A DNA stretch of 64,000 bases. Origin: Pirellulales bacterium. Its GTDB lineage: Bacteria > Planctomycetota > Planctomycetia > Pirellulales > JANQPP01. Shown here in pieces: positions 8,379 through 17,876 of the stretch; position 1 is the first letter of the stretch; the number at the start of each line of letters is the position of its first letter. Below the pieces are notes generated by a model, which did not search any database, was not told where the DNA came from, and saw only the letters and a program-made list of their open reading frames with translations. The stretch covers positions 1 to 64,000 of the forward strand of contig JANQPP010000211.1 in NCBI GenBank assembly GCA_028289405.1, written 5' to 3'. Both the position numbers and the translations under genes were made by a program.

Positions 8379-8616
8379 AGACGACTTCTTAGGAAAAAAT
8401 GCCTCTCTCACCTGGGTGTTGGTTTCCTCGGGAAGGAACCTCCCTTTCGCCGATGTGCTTTCAAAAGCCATTGTTGCTATCTACAAAGGTTGTTGTTAAC
8501 GGCATCGACAAGACAAGTAGGTGGCAGCGTGGTAGATGGGCGCTGCATCGGTCTCCGACGTCTCGACCGGCTGACTAATGATGCCTGCTTGGCGAGTCAA
8601 CGTACATTGGAATTGG

Positions 8617-8665
8617 AAAAAACGCCGCGACGTGAACTCGAGGGCTGTTCACGCGCGGCGTTTTG
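8617..8665 (-). terminator. Rho-independent terminator of the RTX gene
   Basis: A long GC-rich hairpin pairs ACGCCGCG-CGTGAAC with GTTCACG-CGCGGCGT around a nine-base loop, interrupted by one unpaired A. Read on the minus strand it ends in six T residues. It lies 44 bases after the RTX stop codon. Confidence 0.9.
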
Positions 8666-8708
8666 GCATCAAGGCCGATCGATGGTCTGGCAATTCGTGA
8701 CCCAACTC

Positions 8709-9674
8709 CTACCAATGCCAATCGTCCTCAATGGTGTCGAGGTCACTATCATAGTCGTGGAATTCGTCCGAGACTGTGGAATAAAAGAAATTCCGATGGT
8801 GGATGAAGGTGTCTTCATCCGCGCCGCCGTAAAGGTGGTCCACGACGCGGTCGTTGCCGCCGTCAAGCCGATCCTGCCCCGAACCGCCGTACATGTAATC
8901 GACGCCGGAACCGCCATACATGCGGTCATGGCCGCCCTGGCCGTGCAGGGTGTCGATCCCGTCTTGGCCGTGGAGAATGTCGTGGCCGCCGCCACCAACT
9001 AATAAATCACCTCCCGCCCCTCCGTAGAGTCTGTCATTGTAGGCTCCGCCAGACAGATCTCCAAAGAGACGGTCCGCGCCGTCGCCGCCGTCGAGGAAGT
9101 CCTTTCCGTCTTCACCTCGCAGGGTATCGTTGCCTGCATCGCCGACAAGCGCATCATTGCCTTCGCCGCCGTAAATCGCATCATTGCCGGCGCGACCGTT
9201 CAGGTAGTCGCCTCCGCCCATTCCCCGGATCGTATCGTTGCCGGTGCCGCCGTCCAGGAAGTCGAAGACGTCGCCGCCGATCAGCGTGTCGTTTCCGCTG
9301 CCTCCCCAGGCATATGACATTTTGCCGGTGTCGTTTTCAAAGAAGTCGTGCCCGTCCTTGCCATGGAAATGGATTTCGGTCACGCCATTGATTGGAAACG
9401 CCGCACGCACGTCATTCACGTTTCCCCACATATCCACCGTCTTCGCGACGATACTAATTCGGCCATCGAGTCCCTCGGCCACGCTAACTTCGTCGTTGAA
9501 GTCCGTGCCGGTGATGGTGACCTCGCCGTCCACCCGTTCGATGGAGACTTCCGTCGCTTCGGTTGGGTCTCTCCCCGGCAAAGACGTCACCGCCAGATCG
9601 GCGGCCATCAATTCGCGGGCCTGTAGCTTTTCGATTCCATTGAGCCGGCGCGTGCTGCTGGTGTGTTGGGACAT
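8709..9674 (-). CDS. Secreted RTX-type calcium-binding repeat protein
   Basis: A 321-residue protein. The N-terminus lacks a classical signal peptide but has LQARELMAAD, close to the planctomycete 'LEPRxLLAAD' export signal. From about residue 118 to 300 it is built of nonapeptide RTX repeats (GGxGNDxLx type), such as GGTGNDTIRG and GGEGNDALVG, which fold as a calcium-binding parallel beta-roll. No protease, lipase or toxin domain is present, so a structural or adhesive surface role is likely. The C-terminus is acidic (DYDSDLDTIEDDWHW). It is divergent from an ECF sigma factor gene 258 bases away and ends in a strong terminator. Confidence 0.88.
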   Translation of the reverse strand: MSQHTSSTRRLNGIEKLQARELMAADLAVTSLPGRDPTEATEVSIERVDGEVTITGTDFNDEVSVAEGLDGRISIVAKTVDMWGNVNDVRAAFPINGVTEIHFHGKDGHDFFENDTGKMSYAWGGSGNDTLIGGDVFDFLDGGTGNDTIRGMGGGDYLNGRAGNDAIYGGEGNDALVGDAGNDTLRGEDGKDFLDGGDGADRLFGDLSGGAYNDRLYGGAGGDLLVGGGGHDILHGQDGIDTLHGQGGHDRMYGGSGVDYMYGGSGQDRLDGGNDRVVDHLYGGADEDTFIHHRNFFYSTVSDEFHDYDSDLDTIEDDWHW

Positions 9675-9932
9675 TGCAATTCTCCTTCGTTCGCGAGAGG
9701 ATGGTTGTCGGGCGGATACCGCTTATCGCCCTCACACCAACGGGCGATACTCGCCGCGAAATCGGCTCACGAAAAAATTCCTCTCTGGAAATCTCTGATT
9801 CGACGCTGAAGTGGTCCGAACGGCCGCGGCAAGGGAAATGGCGGCTGGTGGTTGTTGACGATTTCTGGAGCCGCGCCTTTGTCGAACATTTCCATAAGCC
9901 GTCGATAACCGATCTATCTTGGAGAGCAGACC

Positions 9933-10511
9933 GTGGATATCACTCAAAAGTTGCGGCAGGCAAGAGAAGGGGATCGCGATGCCCGCGCGAACCTGATCGA
10001 AGCCGCTTATGATGATTTGCGGCGGCTGGCCATGGGAAAAATGGCCGATGAGCAGCAGAATCACACTTTGACTTCTACGGCCTTGGTCCACGAAGTGTCC
10101 ATGAAGATGCTCGATGATAGCCATGTCCCCATGGCGAGCCGTGGGCAGTTTTTTGCTTACGCATCCAAGGCGATGCGAAACTTCCTCATCGACCACGCCC
10201 GCACTCGAGGTCGTCAAAAGCGAGGAGGCGATCGAAAGAAATTTTCCTTTGAGGAAGCGATGGTTGCCTGCCACGAGCAACGCGATGAGTTTTTGGCTCT
10301 CAACGAAGCGCTCACCGCGCTCGCCGAACTTGAACCGAGAAAAGCACAAGTTGTCGAAATGCGGTATTTCGGCGGCATGTCGAATCAAGAGATTGCGTCG
10401 ACCCTGGAGATTTCCCTGGCGACCGTAAAGCGGGACTGGGAGGTCGCGAAGGCCTGGCTGTTGCGGCAGCTAAGACATGACGGCGGGGCGGATGTTTGCA
10501 AGGAGCCGTAG
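9933..10511 (+). CDS. ECF-type RNA polymerase sigma factor (TIGR02999-like)
   Basis: A 192-residue sigma factor with only regions 2 and 4. Region 2 includes YDDLRRLA and, further on, FFAYASKAMRNFLIDHAR, the -10 recognition segment. Region 4 has VVEMRYFGGMSNQEIAST followed by the recognition helix SLATVKRDWEVAKAWLLRQL. The pattern matches the planctomycete ECF class often encoded beside Ser/Thr kinases. The GTG start follows GGAG at a slightly long spacing. Its TAG is immediately followed by the ATG of the kinase gene, with no gap, so the pair is co-expressed. No anti-sigma factor gene is nearby; phosphorylation by the kinase is a plausible control. Confidence 0.92.
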   Translation: MDITQKLRQAREGDRDARANLIEAAYDDLRRLAMGKMADEQQNHTLTSTALVHEVSMKMLDDSHVPMASRGQFFAYASKAMRNFLIDHARTRGRQKRGGDRKKFSFEEAMVACHEQRDEFLALNEALTALAELEPRKAQVVEMRYFGGMSNQEIASTLEISLATVKRDWEVAKAWLLRQLRHDGGADVCKEP

Positions 10512-13500
10512 ATGACGCGGAGCCGTCAAGCGTTGCAGTTGTTCGAGCAGGCATTGGAATTGTCTGGCGAACATCTCATCGCGTTCCTAGACGAGAACTG
10601 TGGCGGCGATGCGGAACTGCGGCGTGACGTCGAAGAACTGTTGTCGATACGGGAAGAGTCGAGTGATCTGCTGCCAACGACGAACCTGCGAGACGACTCA
10701 ACGGATTCCGTGGCCTCTCGACGGGTGCCAGCGGTGCAAAAAATCCCACCCGTTGGATTGCTCACGAAAGGTACACGGCTGGCGGATCGCTATGAAGTCT
10801 TCGAGTCGCTGGGAGCTGGCGGCATGGGGGAAGTATATCGGGCAACCGATCGGCGGCTGGACCGCGATATCGCCATCAAAGTCTTGAACGTCGCCAGCCA
10901 ATTCGATACGGACATGCACGAACGTTTCGATCGGGAAATGAAGTCAGTGGCGGCTTTGTCGCACCCCAATATCGTGGCGCTGTTCGACGTCGCGGAGCAC
11001 GACGAAGTGACTTTCGCGGTAATGGAATTCGTCGAGGGCCGTACCCTTCGGGACCTTATCGCGGATGGAATCGGTTTGGGAGAGGCGGTGCGCCTGGCTC
11101 ATGGAATCGCTTCGGGACTCAGTGCGGCGCATGCGCGGAACATCATGCACCGGGACATTAAGCCCGAGAACATCATCGTTTCTCCGGACGGCCACGCCAA
11201 GATTCTGGATTTTGGGCTTGCACGAAGCGAAACCGTTTCCAGTGAGCAGGAACTGACGGTCGATTCCTTGATCCCTGGTACCATTCCGTATATGTCGCCC
11301 GAGCAGGCGGACGGCGCGAAGCTCAATTGTTCGACGGACATTTTTTCTTTCGGAACAGTGTTGTTTGAAATGCTGACGGGGAGAAATCCGTTCCGGGCAA
11401 GAACCGCAGCGCAAACCATACGAAATGTTAGTGACGCCCAGCCACCCGCGGTCTCGAATTTCGTCGAAGATCTGCCTCTAAAACTTATCTCCCTGGTCAC
11501 ATCGACTTTGGATCGAGTTCCCGAACGACGGCCGAGCGCGGTCAAATTGGTTGACGAGTTGTCGAGTCTATGGTCGGTACTCGGCGGATCTGGACAGGAC
11601 TCCGCGGCCCAATCGTCTGGCCCGAGTCTACATTCCTTTCCGACCAACATGCCCTTGCGCCGCGTGCAAATCACCGGACGCGAAAAGGAAGTTTCGGCGA
11701 TATCTTCCCGCTTGAATGACCATGCAATTGTGACGATTTCCGGCCCCGGCGGCGTGGGAAAAACCTCGATTGCCCTCGAAGTCGCTCATATCGGTCTGCA
11801 CCAGTACCCCGGCGGCGTATGGCTGTGCGAATTCGCTCCCCTGCGCGAATCAGACGATATTGCCGAAGTAATCGCCGGAGCCCTGGATGGGAATGCTGGG
11901 ACAATGAGCGGGCTGGAGGAAGTGGTTGGCCGGCTGCAGGGGAACCCCACGCTGCTGATATTCGACAACTGTGAACATGTCATCGACGCCGTGGCCGACT
12001 TGGCTGAAACACTCTCGCAACGAGTTCCAGATTTGTCCATCTTGGCGACTTCACGCGAATCGCTAAATGTGGCCGGTGAGTGTGTATGCCGACTGGAAGG
12101 CTTGTCCTACGAAGGCACGGATAGCGACGCGGCCAATCTGTTCGCGGCGCGGGCGGCATCCTTGGCGGGCTATGAAGACCATCCCCACCACCGCCAACTC
12201 ATCGAAAAAATTGTCACTCGGCTGGAGGGACTGCCGTTGGCGATCGAACTCGCCGCCCCCAAACTTGCGGTAATGTCACTTGGCGAGTTGCTTCACGCGT
12301 TGGACGACCAAGTGGCCACGCTACGCAGTCGTCGCCGCTCACGGGATCGCCAAGGCACGATCGACCAAGCCATTGCTTGGTCGTTCGATCTGCTCGACTC
12401 GGGCGAACAAACGATGCTGCTCGCCTTGTCGGTTTTCGCGGCTTCCTTCACGGGTGAGGCCGCGATCGCCATTTGTGGGCTATCCAACACGGGAATGGTC
12501 CGATTGCAGCGGCTTGTTGAGCAGTCCGTCGTCGTGCGGCTGGAGCGAAGGGGGCAGTCACGATACCGGCTGCTGGAACCCATTCGCCAATTTTGCCAGG
12601 CACGGATCGACCAAGAGGCACTGCAAGCGGCGCGGCAGCGTCACGCTTACTTTTATGCCACGAGGGCTGCCGTGCTGGGCCAAGGAATTAATGGCGATCA
12701 CGAACTTGATTCCGCCGATATGCTGAACGTCGAATGGCCCGATCTTCGGGAAGCTATCTCCTGGGGAAGAAAGCACCGAGTCGCCGAAGTGGCCGTCGAT
12801 CCGATAGTGGCGCTTGCCCGGACGATTATGTTCCACCTGCGCACGGAAGCCTATCAATGGCTGATCGCGGCAGAGAGCAAATTTGGCGAAGAGATTACCA
12901 GCCGCGCCGATGTCAATTGGGTCATCGCCAACGGCTATTGGGTGATGGGTAATCCTGACCTAGCCGAATCCTATTTGTCCCGATCCGAGAATATTGAAGT
13001 CACTTCGCAAAGCCTTTGGGTGAAATACTTCTTACGGTTTTCCCAGAATCGATTCGAAGAATCGGCCGCGGCGGCCGAAAAAGCCGAGTACCTGGCACGA
13101 ACCAATCATGACGATGTGGAACTCCGCTGGTGGTCGAACGCGTTTAGGGTATGCCCTTTGACGATGGCAAATTCAGCGGATCCCAGAATCGACGAAAAAT
13201 TGGCATTGTCGTCGGACTTCGTCGCGAAGCTGGATTGGCCTACTGGAAAGGCGTTTTTGTTGATGGCCAAAGGCACCGTGGCCATGACACGGCGGGATTT
13301 GTCGAATGCCTATGAATACATGAATCAAGCGATCCAGCTTGCGACTACATGTGGCAATCGCTGGATTGAGTCGATTTCCGGCCTCATCGCCGATGGTGTG
13401 GCCGATCCGTCAGTGCCGGCTAATGATCGGCTGGCTTCCGCAATCCATCACTTACGCTCTCTCATTGATATGGGAGAGGAAGCCCATTATCCGTTGGCCG

Positions 13501-13751
13501 TCCGCTCGGTCATCACGGCACTAGTGGATTGTGGTGAGCTCCATGCGTCCGCGAAATGCTCCAGAATTGTCGCCAGATTGCGCGGTGTAGGCGACAAAAA
13601 CGAACTTAGTCCGAGATATCCTTTAATCATCCAAGGCGTCGTCGATGCTCTAGGACCGGACGAGTTCAAACGTCTACAGCTTGCAGGTAACAACTTATCA
13701 GTCCTCGACGTTGCCGAACTTGGCGAAGAAATTTTGCAGTCACGTAGCTGA
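10512..13751 (+). CDS. Ser/Thr protein kinase fused to a STAND/NB-ARC-like ATPase
   Basis: A 1079-residue fusion. A short N-terminal helical region precedes a PknB-type kinase: glycine loop GAGGMG (101-106), ATP lysine in AIK (123), catalytic HRDIKPEN from 213, DFGLA, and GTIPYMSPEQ. From about 388 a STAND-type NTPase begins with GREKEV, then the P-loop GPGGVGKTS and the Walker B-like LLIFDNCEHV with ATSRE after it, as in AfsR/LuxR-type regulators. The last third is alpha-helical and TPR-like. No transmembrane helix is evident, so it should be cytoplasmic. It starts on the base after the sigma factor stop. Likely role: sensing a ligand through the STAND module and phosphorylating the sigma factor or targets; inference. 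Confidence 0.9.
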   Translation: MTRSRQALQLFEQALELSGEHLIAFLDENCGGDAELRRDVEELLSIREESSDLLPTTNLRDDSTDSVASRRVPAVQKIPPVGLLTKGTRLADRYEVFESLGAGGMGEVYRATDRRLDRDIAIKVLNVASQFDTDMHERFDREMKSVAALSHPNIVALFDVAEHDEVTFAVMEFVEGRTLRDLIADGIGLGEAVRLAHGIASGLSAAHARNIMHRDIKPENIIVSPDGHAKILDFGLARSETVSSEQELTVDSLIPGTIPYMSPEQADGAKLNCSTDIFSFGTVLFEMLTGRNPFRARTAAQTIRNVSDAQPPAVSNFVEDLPLKLISLVTSTLDRVPERRPSAVKLVDELSSLWSVLGGSGQDSAAQSSGPSLHSFPTNMPLRRVQITGREKEVSAISSRLNDHAIVTISGPGGVGKTSIALEVAHIGLHQYPGGVWLCEFAPLRESDDIAEVIAGALDGNAGTMSGLEEVVGRLQGNPTLLIFDNCEHVIDAVADLAETLSQRVPDLSILATSRESLNVAGECVCRLEGLSYEGTDSDAANLFAARAASLAGYEDHPHHRQLIEKIVTRLEGLPLAIELAAPKLAVMSLGELLHALDDQVATLRSRRRSRDRQGTIDQAIAWSFDLLDSGEQTMLLALSVFAASFTGEAAIAICGLSNTGMVRLQRLVEQSVVVRLERRGQSRYRLLEPIRQFCQARIDQEALQAARQRHAYFYATRAAVLGQGINGDHELDSADMLNVEWPDLREAISWGRKHRVAEVAVDPIVALARTIMFHLRTEAYQWLIAAESKFGEEITSRADVNWVIANGYWVMGNPDLAESYLSRSENIEVTSQSLWVKYFLRFSQNRFEESAAAAEKAEYLARTNHDDVELRWWSNAFRVCPLTMANSADPRIDEKLALSSDFVAKLDWPTGKAFLLMAKGTVAMTRRDLSNAYEYMNQAIQLATTCGNRWIESISGLIADGVADPSVPANDRLASAIHHLRSLIDMGEEAHYPLAVRSVITALVDCGELHASAKCSRIVARLRGVGDKNELSPRYPLIIQGVVDALGPDEFKRLQLAGNNLSVLDVAELGEEILQSRS

Positions 13752-13864
13752 CAAAAGAACAACTTCGCGACATCAACCCCCAAAACATCATGATTTCCGC
13801 GATGAGCGGAAGCTGTGATGCATGCGAAAATTGTGCACCTACTGACACCTGCGTAGCCAATGCC

Positions 13865-14295
13865 TCATGAGCAAGGGAAGCGAAAGGGAAGGCTGGTGGC
13901 ATGGATAAAGCCGCGGAGGAGTTGTTGACGGGTGTGAAGAGTGGTGGTGGCTTGGCAGATATCGTGTTCCAGTTGATGAAGTGTGTCGGCACAACGATGA
14001 GCCAGTGGATTGCATTTCAACCAGCCCCAGAGATATTCGGTGGCGTTGAACTCCGGCGCGTAGGCGGGAAAGTGTTCCACATGCAGACGCGGATGGGCCG
14101 CGATGAATTCTCGCACCCGGAGGCCAGCGCATCCTCGCCGCCTTCACGATACGCTTGCATTCAACGCGTCACCGTCCGTCGATCGGCCCGCACACGCCGC
14201 GCCGTCTCGATCACCGAGGCCCCCTCCTCGACCACCAAACGGACCGCCCGCATACGCCACTGTTCTAACTGTTTTGCACTTCCATGTGTTCTCAT
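13865..14295 (-). pseudogene. IS630-family transposase relic with internal deletion
   Basis: Read on the minus strand from ATG 14295, the first part is an IS630-type helix-turn-helix: RMRAVRLVVEEGASVIETA, then RRVRADRRTVTR and a stop, followed in the same frame by MQAYREGGEDALAS. Immediately after, in a second frame, comes the C-terminal catalytic end, REFIAAHPRLHVEHFPAY and APEFNATEYLWGWLK, with the catalytic Glu, ending at 13865. The middle two thirds are missing. It is non-functional, though the retained ends could be mobilised in trans by a related element. Confidence 0.8.
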
Positions 14296-14431
14296 CAAAG
14301 CGTATTAACGTCATCTCACCCCACGAGGAAGTAGTACTACCGGGGGCAGGAGGAACCAATAGCACCCTCGCAGGTCTCATACATCTCCATAGGAGTATGT
14401 GGAATTTCTAGCCTTGAGGAGAGGCTGGTGA

Positions 14432-14941
14432 TTACATTTCCGTTTCGTCCGCCGAGGGACCGTACAGTGCGGGAACCGGCACATCATTCATCCGCAAATA
14501 CACGCAAAGATGTGCCCGGTGGTGAATCGTGTGGTTCAAGACGAATGACCGCAGCATAGTGATGCGGGGCATGGTCAAAATCGTTTCGCCCGCCTTGAGC
14601 AGCGTCCAAGGCTGCATGAGCTGCTCGTCCGTCGCCGCGGCAATGGCAGCCCGGCCAGCCGCCACGTTCTTGTCGAACAGATCCAAAATTTCCTGGCGAG
14701 AACCGGGGCTGGACACTTGATACGGCTCACCTCCAGGTGGATCGATGTCGAACGTGTCGTGATTCAGCGTGATCTCGATCCAGGCGGGGATATCGGCTAA
14801 ATGGGCCCCCACCCAGCCGATGCTGTTCGACTTTTCATGCGCTTTCCAGTCGAGCTTGTCGTCGGGAATTCTCTCCAGCGTCTTCCGTGTGCCCGCCATC
14901 TCTTGATCATATTCCGGCAACATGGATTTGCTTAGGCTCAT
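14432..14941 (-). CDS. DinB-family protein (putative metal-dependent hydrolase/transferase)
   Basis: A 169-residue four-helix DinB protein. The metal-binding triad is visible as one His in GWVGAHLADI and two in NHTIHHRAHL near the C-terminus. DinB proteins include thiol-dependent S-transferases (bacillithiol, mycothiol) and many of unknown substrate; no substrate can be assigned here. ATG 14941 was chosen because AAGGAGG lies six bases upstream; a TTG six bases earlier is less likely. It stands alone, next to the IS630 relic. Confidence 0.85.
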   Translation of the reverse strand: MSLSKSMLPEYDQEMAGTRKTLERIPDDKLDWKAHEKSNSIGWVGAHLADIPAWIEITLNHDTFDIDPPGGEPYQVSSPGSRQEILDLFDKNVAAGRAAIAAATDEQLMQPWTLLKAGETILTMPRITMLRSFVLNHTIHHRAHLCVYLRMNDVPVPALYGPSADETEM

Positions 14942-15359
14942 CAGCAACCTCCTTTATTGCAAAACAGGTGACAATGCGCCGCCAAAGGTCGCGACCGAGC
15001 GAGGCGGTGCAACGAACCGTGACAGTCTGCCGGAACCTATCCGTTCATTCAAGATAGGGCACGCACCCGTCTCGATTTTTCAACGCACCGCGTGACGAAA
15101 GTCGACATGGTTCCGAATCGCAACGCCGACCGTGCCATCGCCTCTTGCGGTTAGGACTACGGCGAGGAAAGGGACGCATAGTGAGCTTGCCCCGTCGTGC
15201 TCGTAATCTACGTTTGGCTAGAGCGCGTTGAGTGAGCTCCTATCAGGCCCCCACGGGACGCGTGAGAAATCGATCCATCAAAGCGTCGAACCAAGCTTTT
15301 CGGCGCTGGCCACGAAGTTTTGTGGCAAGAGAATTCACGAGCCGGCAAGGGATTTGAAG
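14942..15359. other. Intergenic stretch, nothing recognised
   Basis: About 420 bases between DinB and a small secreted protein gene. No open frame with recognisable content, tRNA or strong hairpin was seen. It should contain the promoters of both divergent genes. Confidence 0.4.
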
Positions 15360-15593
15360 ATGATGGTGCACCGATTGGCTGTTTGTTTCTTGATGTTCAT
15401 GCTTTACACCACTTACTCGGCTAATGGCGCCGAGGCGAATGTGGTGCGTCGCGCGTCCAATCGCTTCCAAACCGGCGCCCAGCGGCGGCAGGCTATTCGG
15501 GCCATGCCCCTGTTGGAACGGCCCTACCGCGTTGGGCATTTCTACGGCAATACGGTCCGCCGGATCCATCACCGCCGCCACCAGCGCCGCTGA
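15360..15593 (+). CDS. Small secreted basic protein
   Basis: A 77-residue protein with a signal peptide (MMVHRLAVCFLMFMLY, likely cleaved after NGA) and a strongly basic mature part of about 50 residues. The C-terminal half contains ERPYRVGHFYGNTVRR followed by a His/Arg-rich end. I recall similar short secreted proteins with a GHFYGNTVRR motif in planctomycetes, without known function. The start was placed at the tandem ATG directly before the hydrophobic stretch. It is convergent with the M56 peptidase gene, 28 bases away. Confidence 0.65.
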   Translation: MMVHRLAVCFLMFMLYTTYSANGAEANVVRRASNRFQTGAQRRQAIRAMPLLERPYRVGHFYGNTVRRIHHRRHQRR

Positions 15594-15621
15594 GCACGAG
15601 CCTGAAAAGCGTTTGGCTGAA

Positions 15622-17838
15622 CTACTCAAAAGCGTCAGGCGGTGACATCTCTTCGTACGGATTGGCTTGGGCTGCTTCGCGTTCTTTCACCTCGCGACGC
15701 AAGGCATTGAACAGTTCAGTAAGCTCGTCGAGAGTCTGGGGATTTCCCAAGACGACGAGCGTATCTCCCTCGGCCATCAGCGTGACATCCAGGTCCAGGG
15801 CTCCCGCGATGCGGCCCAGGCGCTCGAACTGCGTGTCCCGCGAGGGGAGGAATGCGACCGACTTTCCACTCTCTCCCAGTGGCACCTGCCGGGATTCCAT
15901 GGGGATATCGAGCTGCGCCAATTGCTTACCCACCGCTTGCAATAGCCAACTCGGTCCCCGGGCAATCAGCGTTTTGGATTGATTGTCGGCCACTACACGG
16001 GCTTCGACCTTATCATCTGTCACGCGCATCACGAGCGCGGAAAGAATTGGGCGATGAATCGTTCTTCCTCGCCGATAGACGATGGAGACGGGACCTCCTC
16101 CATATCCACCACCTCCTGCTCCATAACCCGCGCCGTATCCAGAGTCCCCTCCATAGCCGCCATATCCGGCACCATACCCTCCCTCGGACGAACCGCCGTA
16201 ACCGCTCGTACCGTATCCGCCGTAACCGTATGGCTCAGCGCCGTAGCCGGAGGCTCCATAGCCGCCGGCACCGTAACCCGCGCCATAGCCGGCTCCGTAT
16301 CCGCCACCGCCGATGCCTCCCGTGCCGCCTAATCCGCCTTCGTCATTGGATGCGGAGGCGTTGCTCTCGTCCTCTTGGGCATTGTTTTTTCTTCCTCCAC
16401 GATATGTGTCCTGACCTTCTTTAGTCCGCTGGGCACGTGCCGCTCCGGGTCTCAGGAAGCACACGGTAACCTCGCCTTGCGGTCCTTCCACTTGCAATTC
16501 ACCGGCGAGTTCTAGCAATTGCAGTAGCAGTTGTGGCTGGCGATGCTTCAGCCGCCACACCTTGAACTGCTGTTGCCCGGAGCGTTCCTTCTGCTGCCGG
16601 TCGCCGAGGCGTTGGGCCAACCGTGAGCCGAGATCACGTTCGGCCTCGTTCGTTTCTGCTTCGAACGGATCGAATTCGTCCTCCGGCTCCACACCGAATG
16701 CGGAACCGAGCCTGCCCGGTTGGGTGGGAGCTTCCTGCCCAGAGCTCCAGTGTGGTAGCACGAGAACCCCTAACAGCAGTACCGAGCCTAGTGCCCAAGG
16801 GGACAGGCGATGCGCGAAATTGCCTTGCATGATCATGACCAACCTCTCCTTCAACTCACGTTTGCTCCCCCGCAGGATGCCCACCGCGGGCACCGCCGAG
16901 AGGGACCGGGACCAATCTTCCGCCACGTCCAACAGCGCGCGGGCATAGCCCCGGCGGCTGTCGGGAAAGAGCCACACTGCCCAGGCATCGCACGCCTGTT
17001 CCGCCGATTCCTCTACCTTTTGGCAAACCCACCAAGCCAGGGGATTCCACCACCAGACCGTCCGCACGGCGAGTTGCAGCCATGCGGTACGATGATCGCC
17101 GCGTCGCACGTGGGCCAGTTCATGGGCCAATAGGCCATGTACCATCTTGTCGTCCGCTACCGAAAGGTGCCGAGGCCAGAGCAACTGGGGCCGCCACAGA
17201 CACCACACCAGCGGCGAGGGGAGGCCGGGCACAATCCACACTTTGGGCGGTTTAATTCCCAGTCGTCGCGAACAATCGTTTACGGCGGCGAGAAGGTCGG
17301 CGCCGGGCCGCTCTCGGAGCGCCAATGCCCGGCGACAACGAGCCATGCGTGCGATCTGCCACGACACAAGACCCAGCATTCCCAATCCCCAGACGGCCAA
17401 AAGAGCTGCGCGCCACCAGGCGGCGGCGAAATCCCCTGTGCGTTCAGCGAACGATTCGACGGCGGGAAAAAATGCCGTTGCTTGTTCGGCAGGTTCCGAC
17501 CGGTTCGCGAAGAAGCCGAAATCATTTCCTCGCATTGGTTCCGCTGCCGCTTTATCCGAGACGGATATCAGGCGGCTGGCATCCGATTCGCTAGTCGCTG
17601 ACAGCGGAAAAGCTGTCTTCGCCACGTCGTCGGCGTGAGCCTCGCTTTTCCAAACTGAGGGAACGAGGTGCGGCGTCCAAGGTACGCTGAGCCAAGGAGG
17701 AATAATGAACTTCATCAGAACGAGCAGCCAAAGGGCGTGCCGCGCGGCGGGGCCGAGACGGAACAATCGGCCCAACACCCACGCACCAGCGGCCAACGCG
17801 GCCACCATCACGGTCGTTTGTCCAACCCATGCCAACAT
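15622..17838 (-). CDS. M56 (BlaR1/MecR1-type) metallopeptidase with Gly/Tyr-rich insert
   Basis: A 738-residue membrane protein. The N-terminal half is an M56 peptidase: several transmembrane helices, zinc motif HELAHVRRGDH near residue 236 and the third ligand region in VEESAEQACDAWAV. In BlaR1/MecR1 this domain clips the partner repressor. Here no penicillin-binding sensor domain follows. Instead, after a transmembrane helix (LGSVLLLGVLVLPHW) come a charged region, a low-complexity stretch of GYGAGYG repeats (about 505-600), and a C-terminal domain with VVADNQSKTLIARG and QVPLGESGK, an organisation I do not recognise. The blaI-type gene lies 38 bases upstream, so the two form a signalling operon. 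The signal sensed is unknown. Confidence 0.85.
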   Translation of the reverse strand: MLAWVGQTTVMVAALAAGAWVLGRLFRLGPAARHALWLLVLMKFIIPPWLSVPWTPHLVPSVWKSEAHADDVAKTAFPLSATSESDASRLISVSDKAAAEPMRGNDFGFFANRSEPAEQATAFFPAVESFAERTGDFAAAWWRAALLAVWGLGMLGLVSWQIARMARCRRALALRERPGADLLAAVNDCSRRLGIKPPKVWIVPGLPSPLVWCLWRPQLLWPRHLSVADDKMVHGLLAHELAHVRRGDHRTAWLQLAVRTVWWWNPLAWWVCQKVEESAEQACDAWAVWLFPDSRRGYARALLDVAEDWSRSLSAVPAVGILRGSKRELKERLVMIMQGNFAHRLSPWALGSVLLLGVLVLPHWSSGQEAPTQPGRLGSAFGVEPEDEFDPFEAETNEAERDLGSRLAQRLGDRQQKERSGQQQFKVWRLKHRQPQLLLQLLELAGELQVEGPQGEVTVCFLRPGAARAQRTKEGQDTYRGGRKNNAQEDESNASASNDEGGLGGTGGIGGGGYGAGYGAGYGAGGYGASGYGAEPYGYGGYGTSGYGGSSEGGYGAGYGGYGGDSGYGAGYGAGGGGYGGGPVSIVYRRGRTIHRPILSALVMRVTDDKVEARVVADNQSKTLIARGPSWLLQAVGKQLAQLDIPMESRQVPLGESGKSVAFLPSRDTQFERLGRIAGALDLDVTLMAEGDTLVVLGNPQTLDELTELFNALRREVKEREAAQANPYEEMSPPDAFE

Positions 17839-17876
17839 AATCGCTACCTCTTCTTTTCCGGCCCAGCCACGAGATA

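Noticed and set aside
8490..9002. Plus-strand frame opposite the RTX repeats
   Set aside because: It arises from the repetitive RTX coding sequence and spans its terminator.
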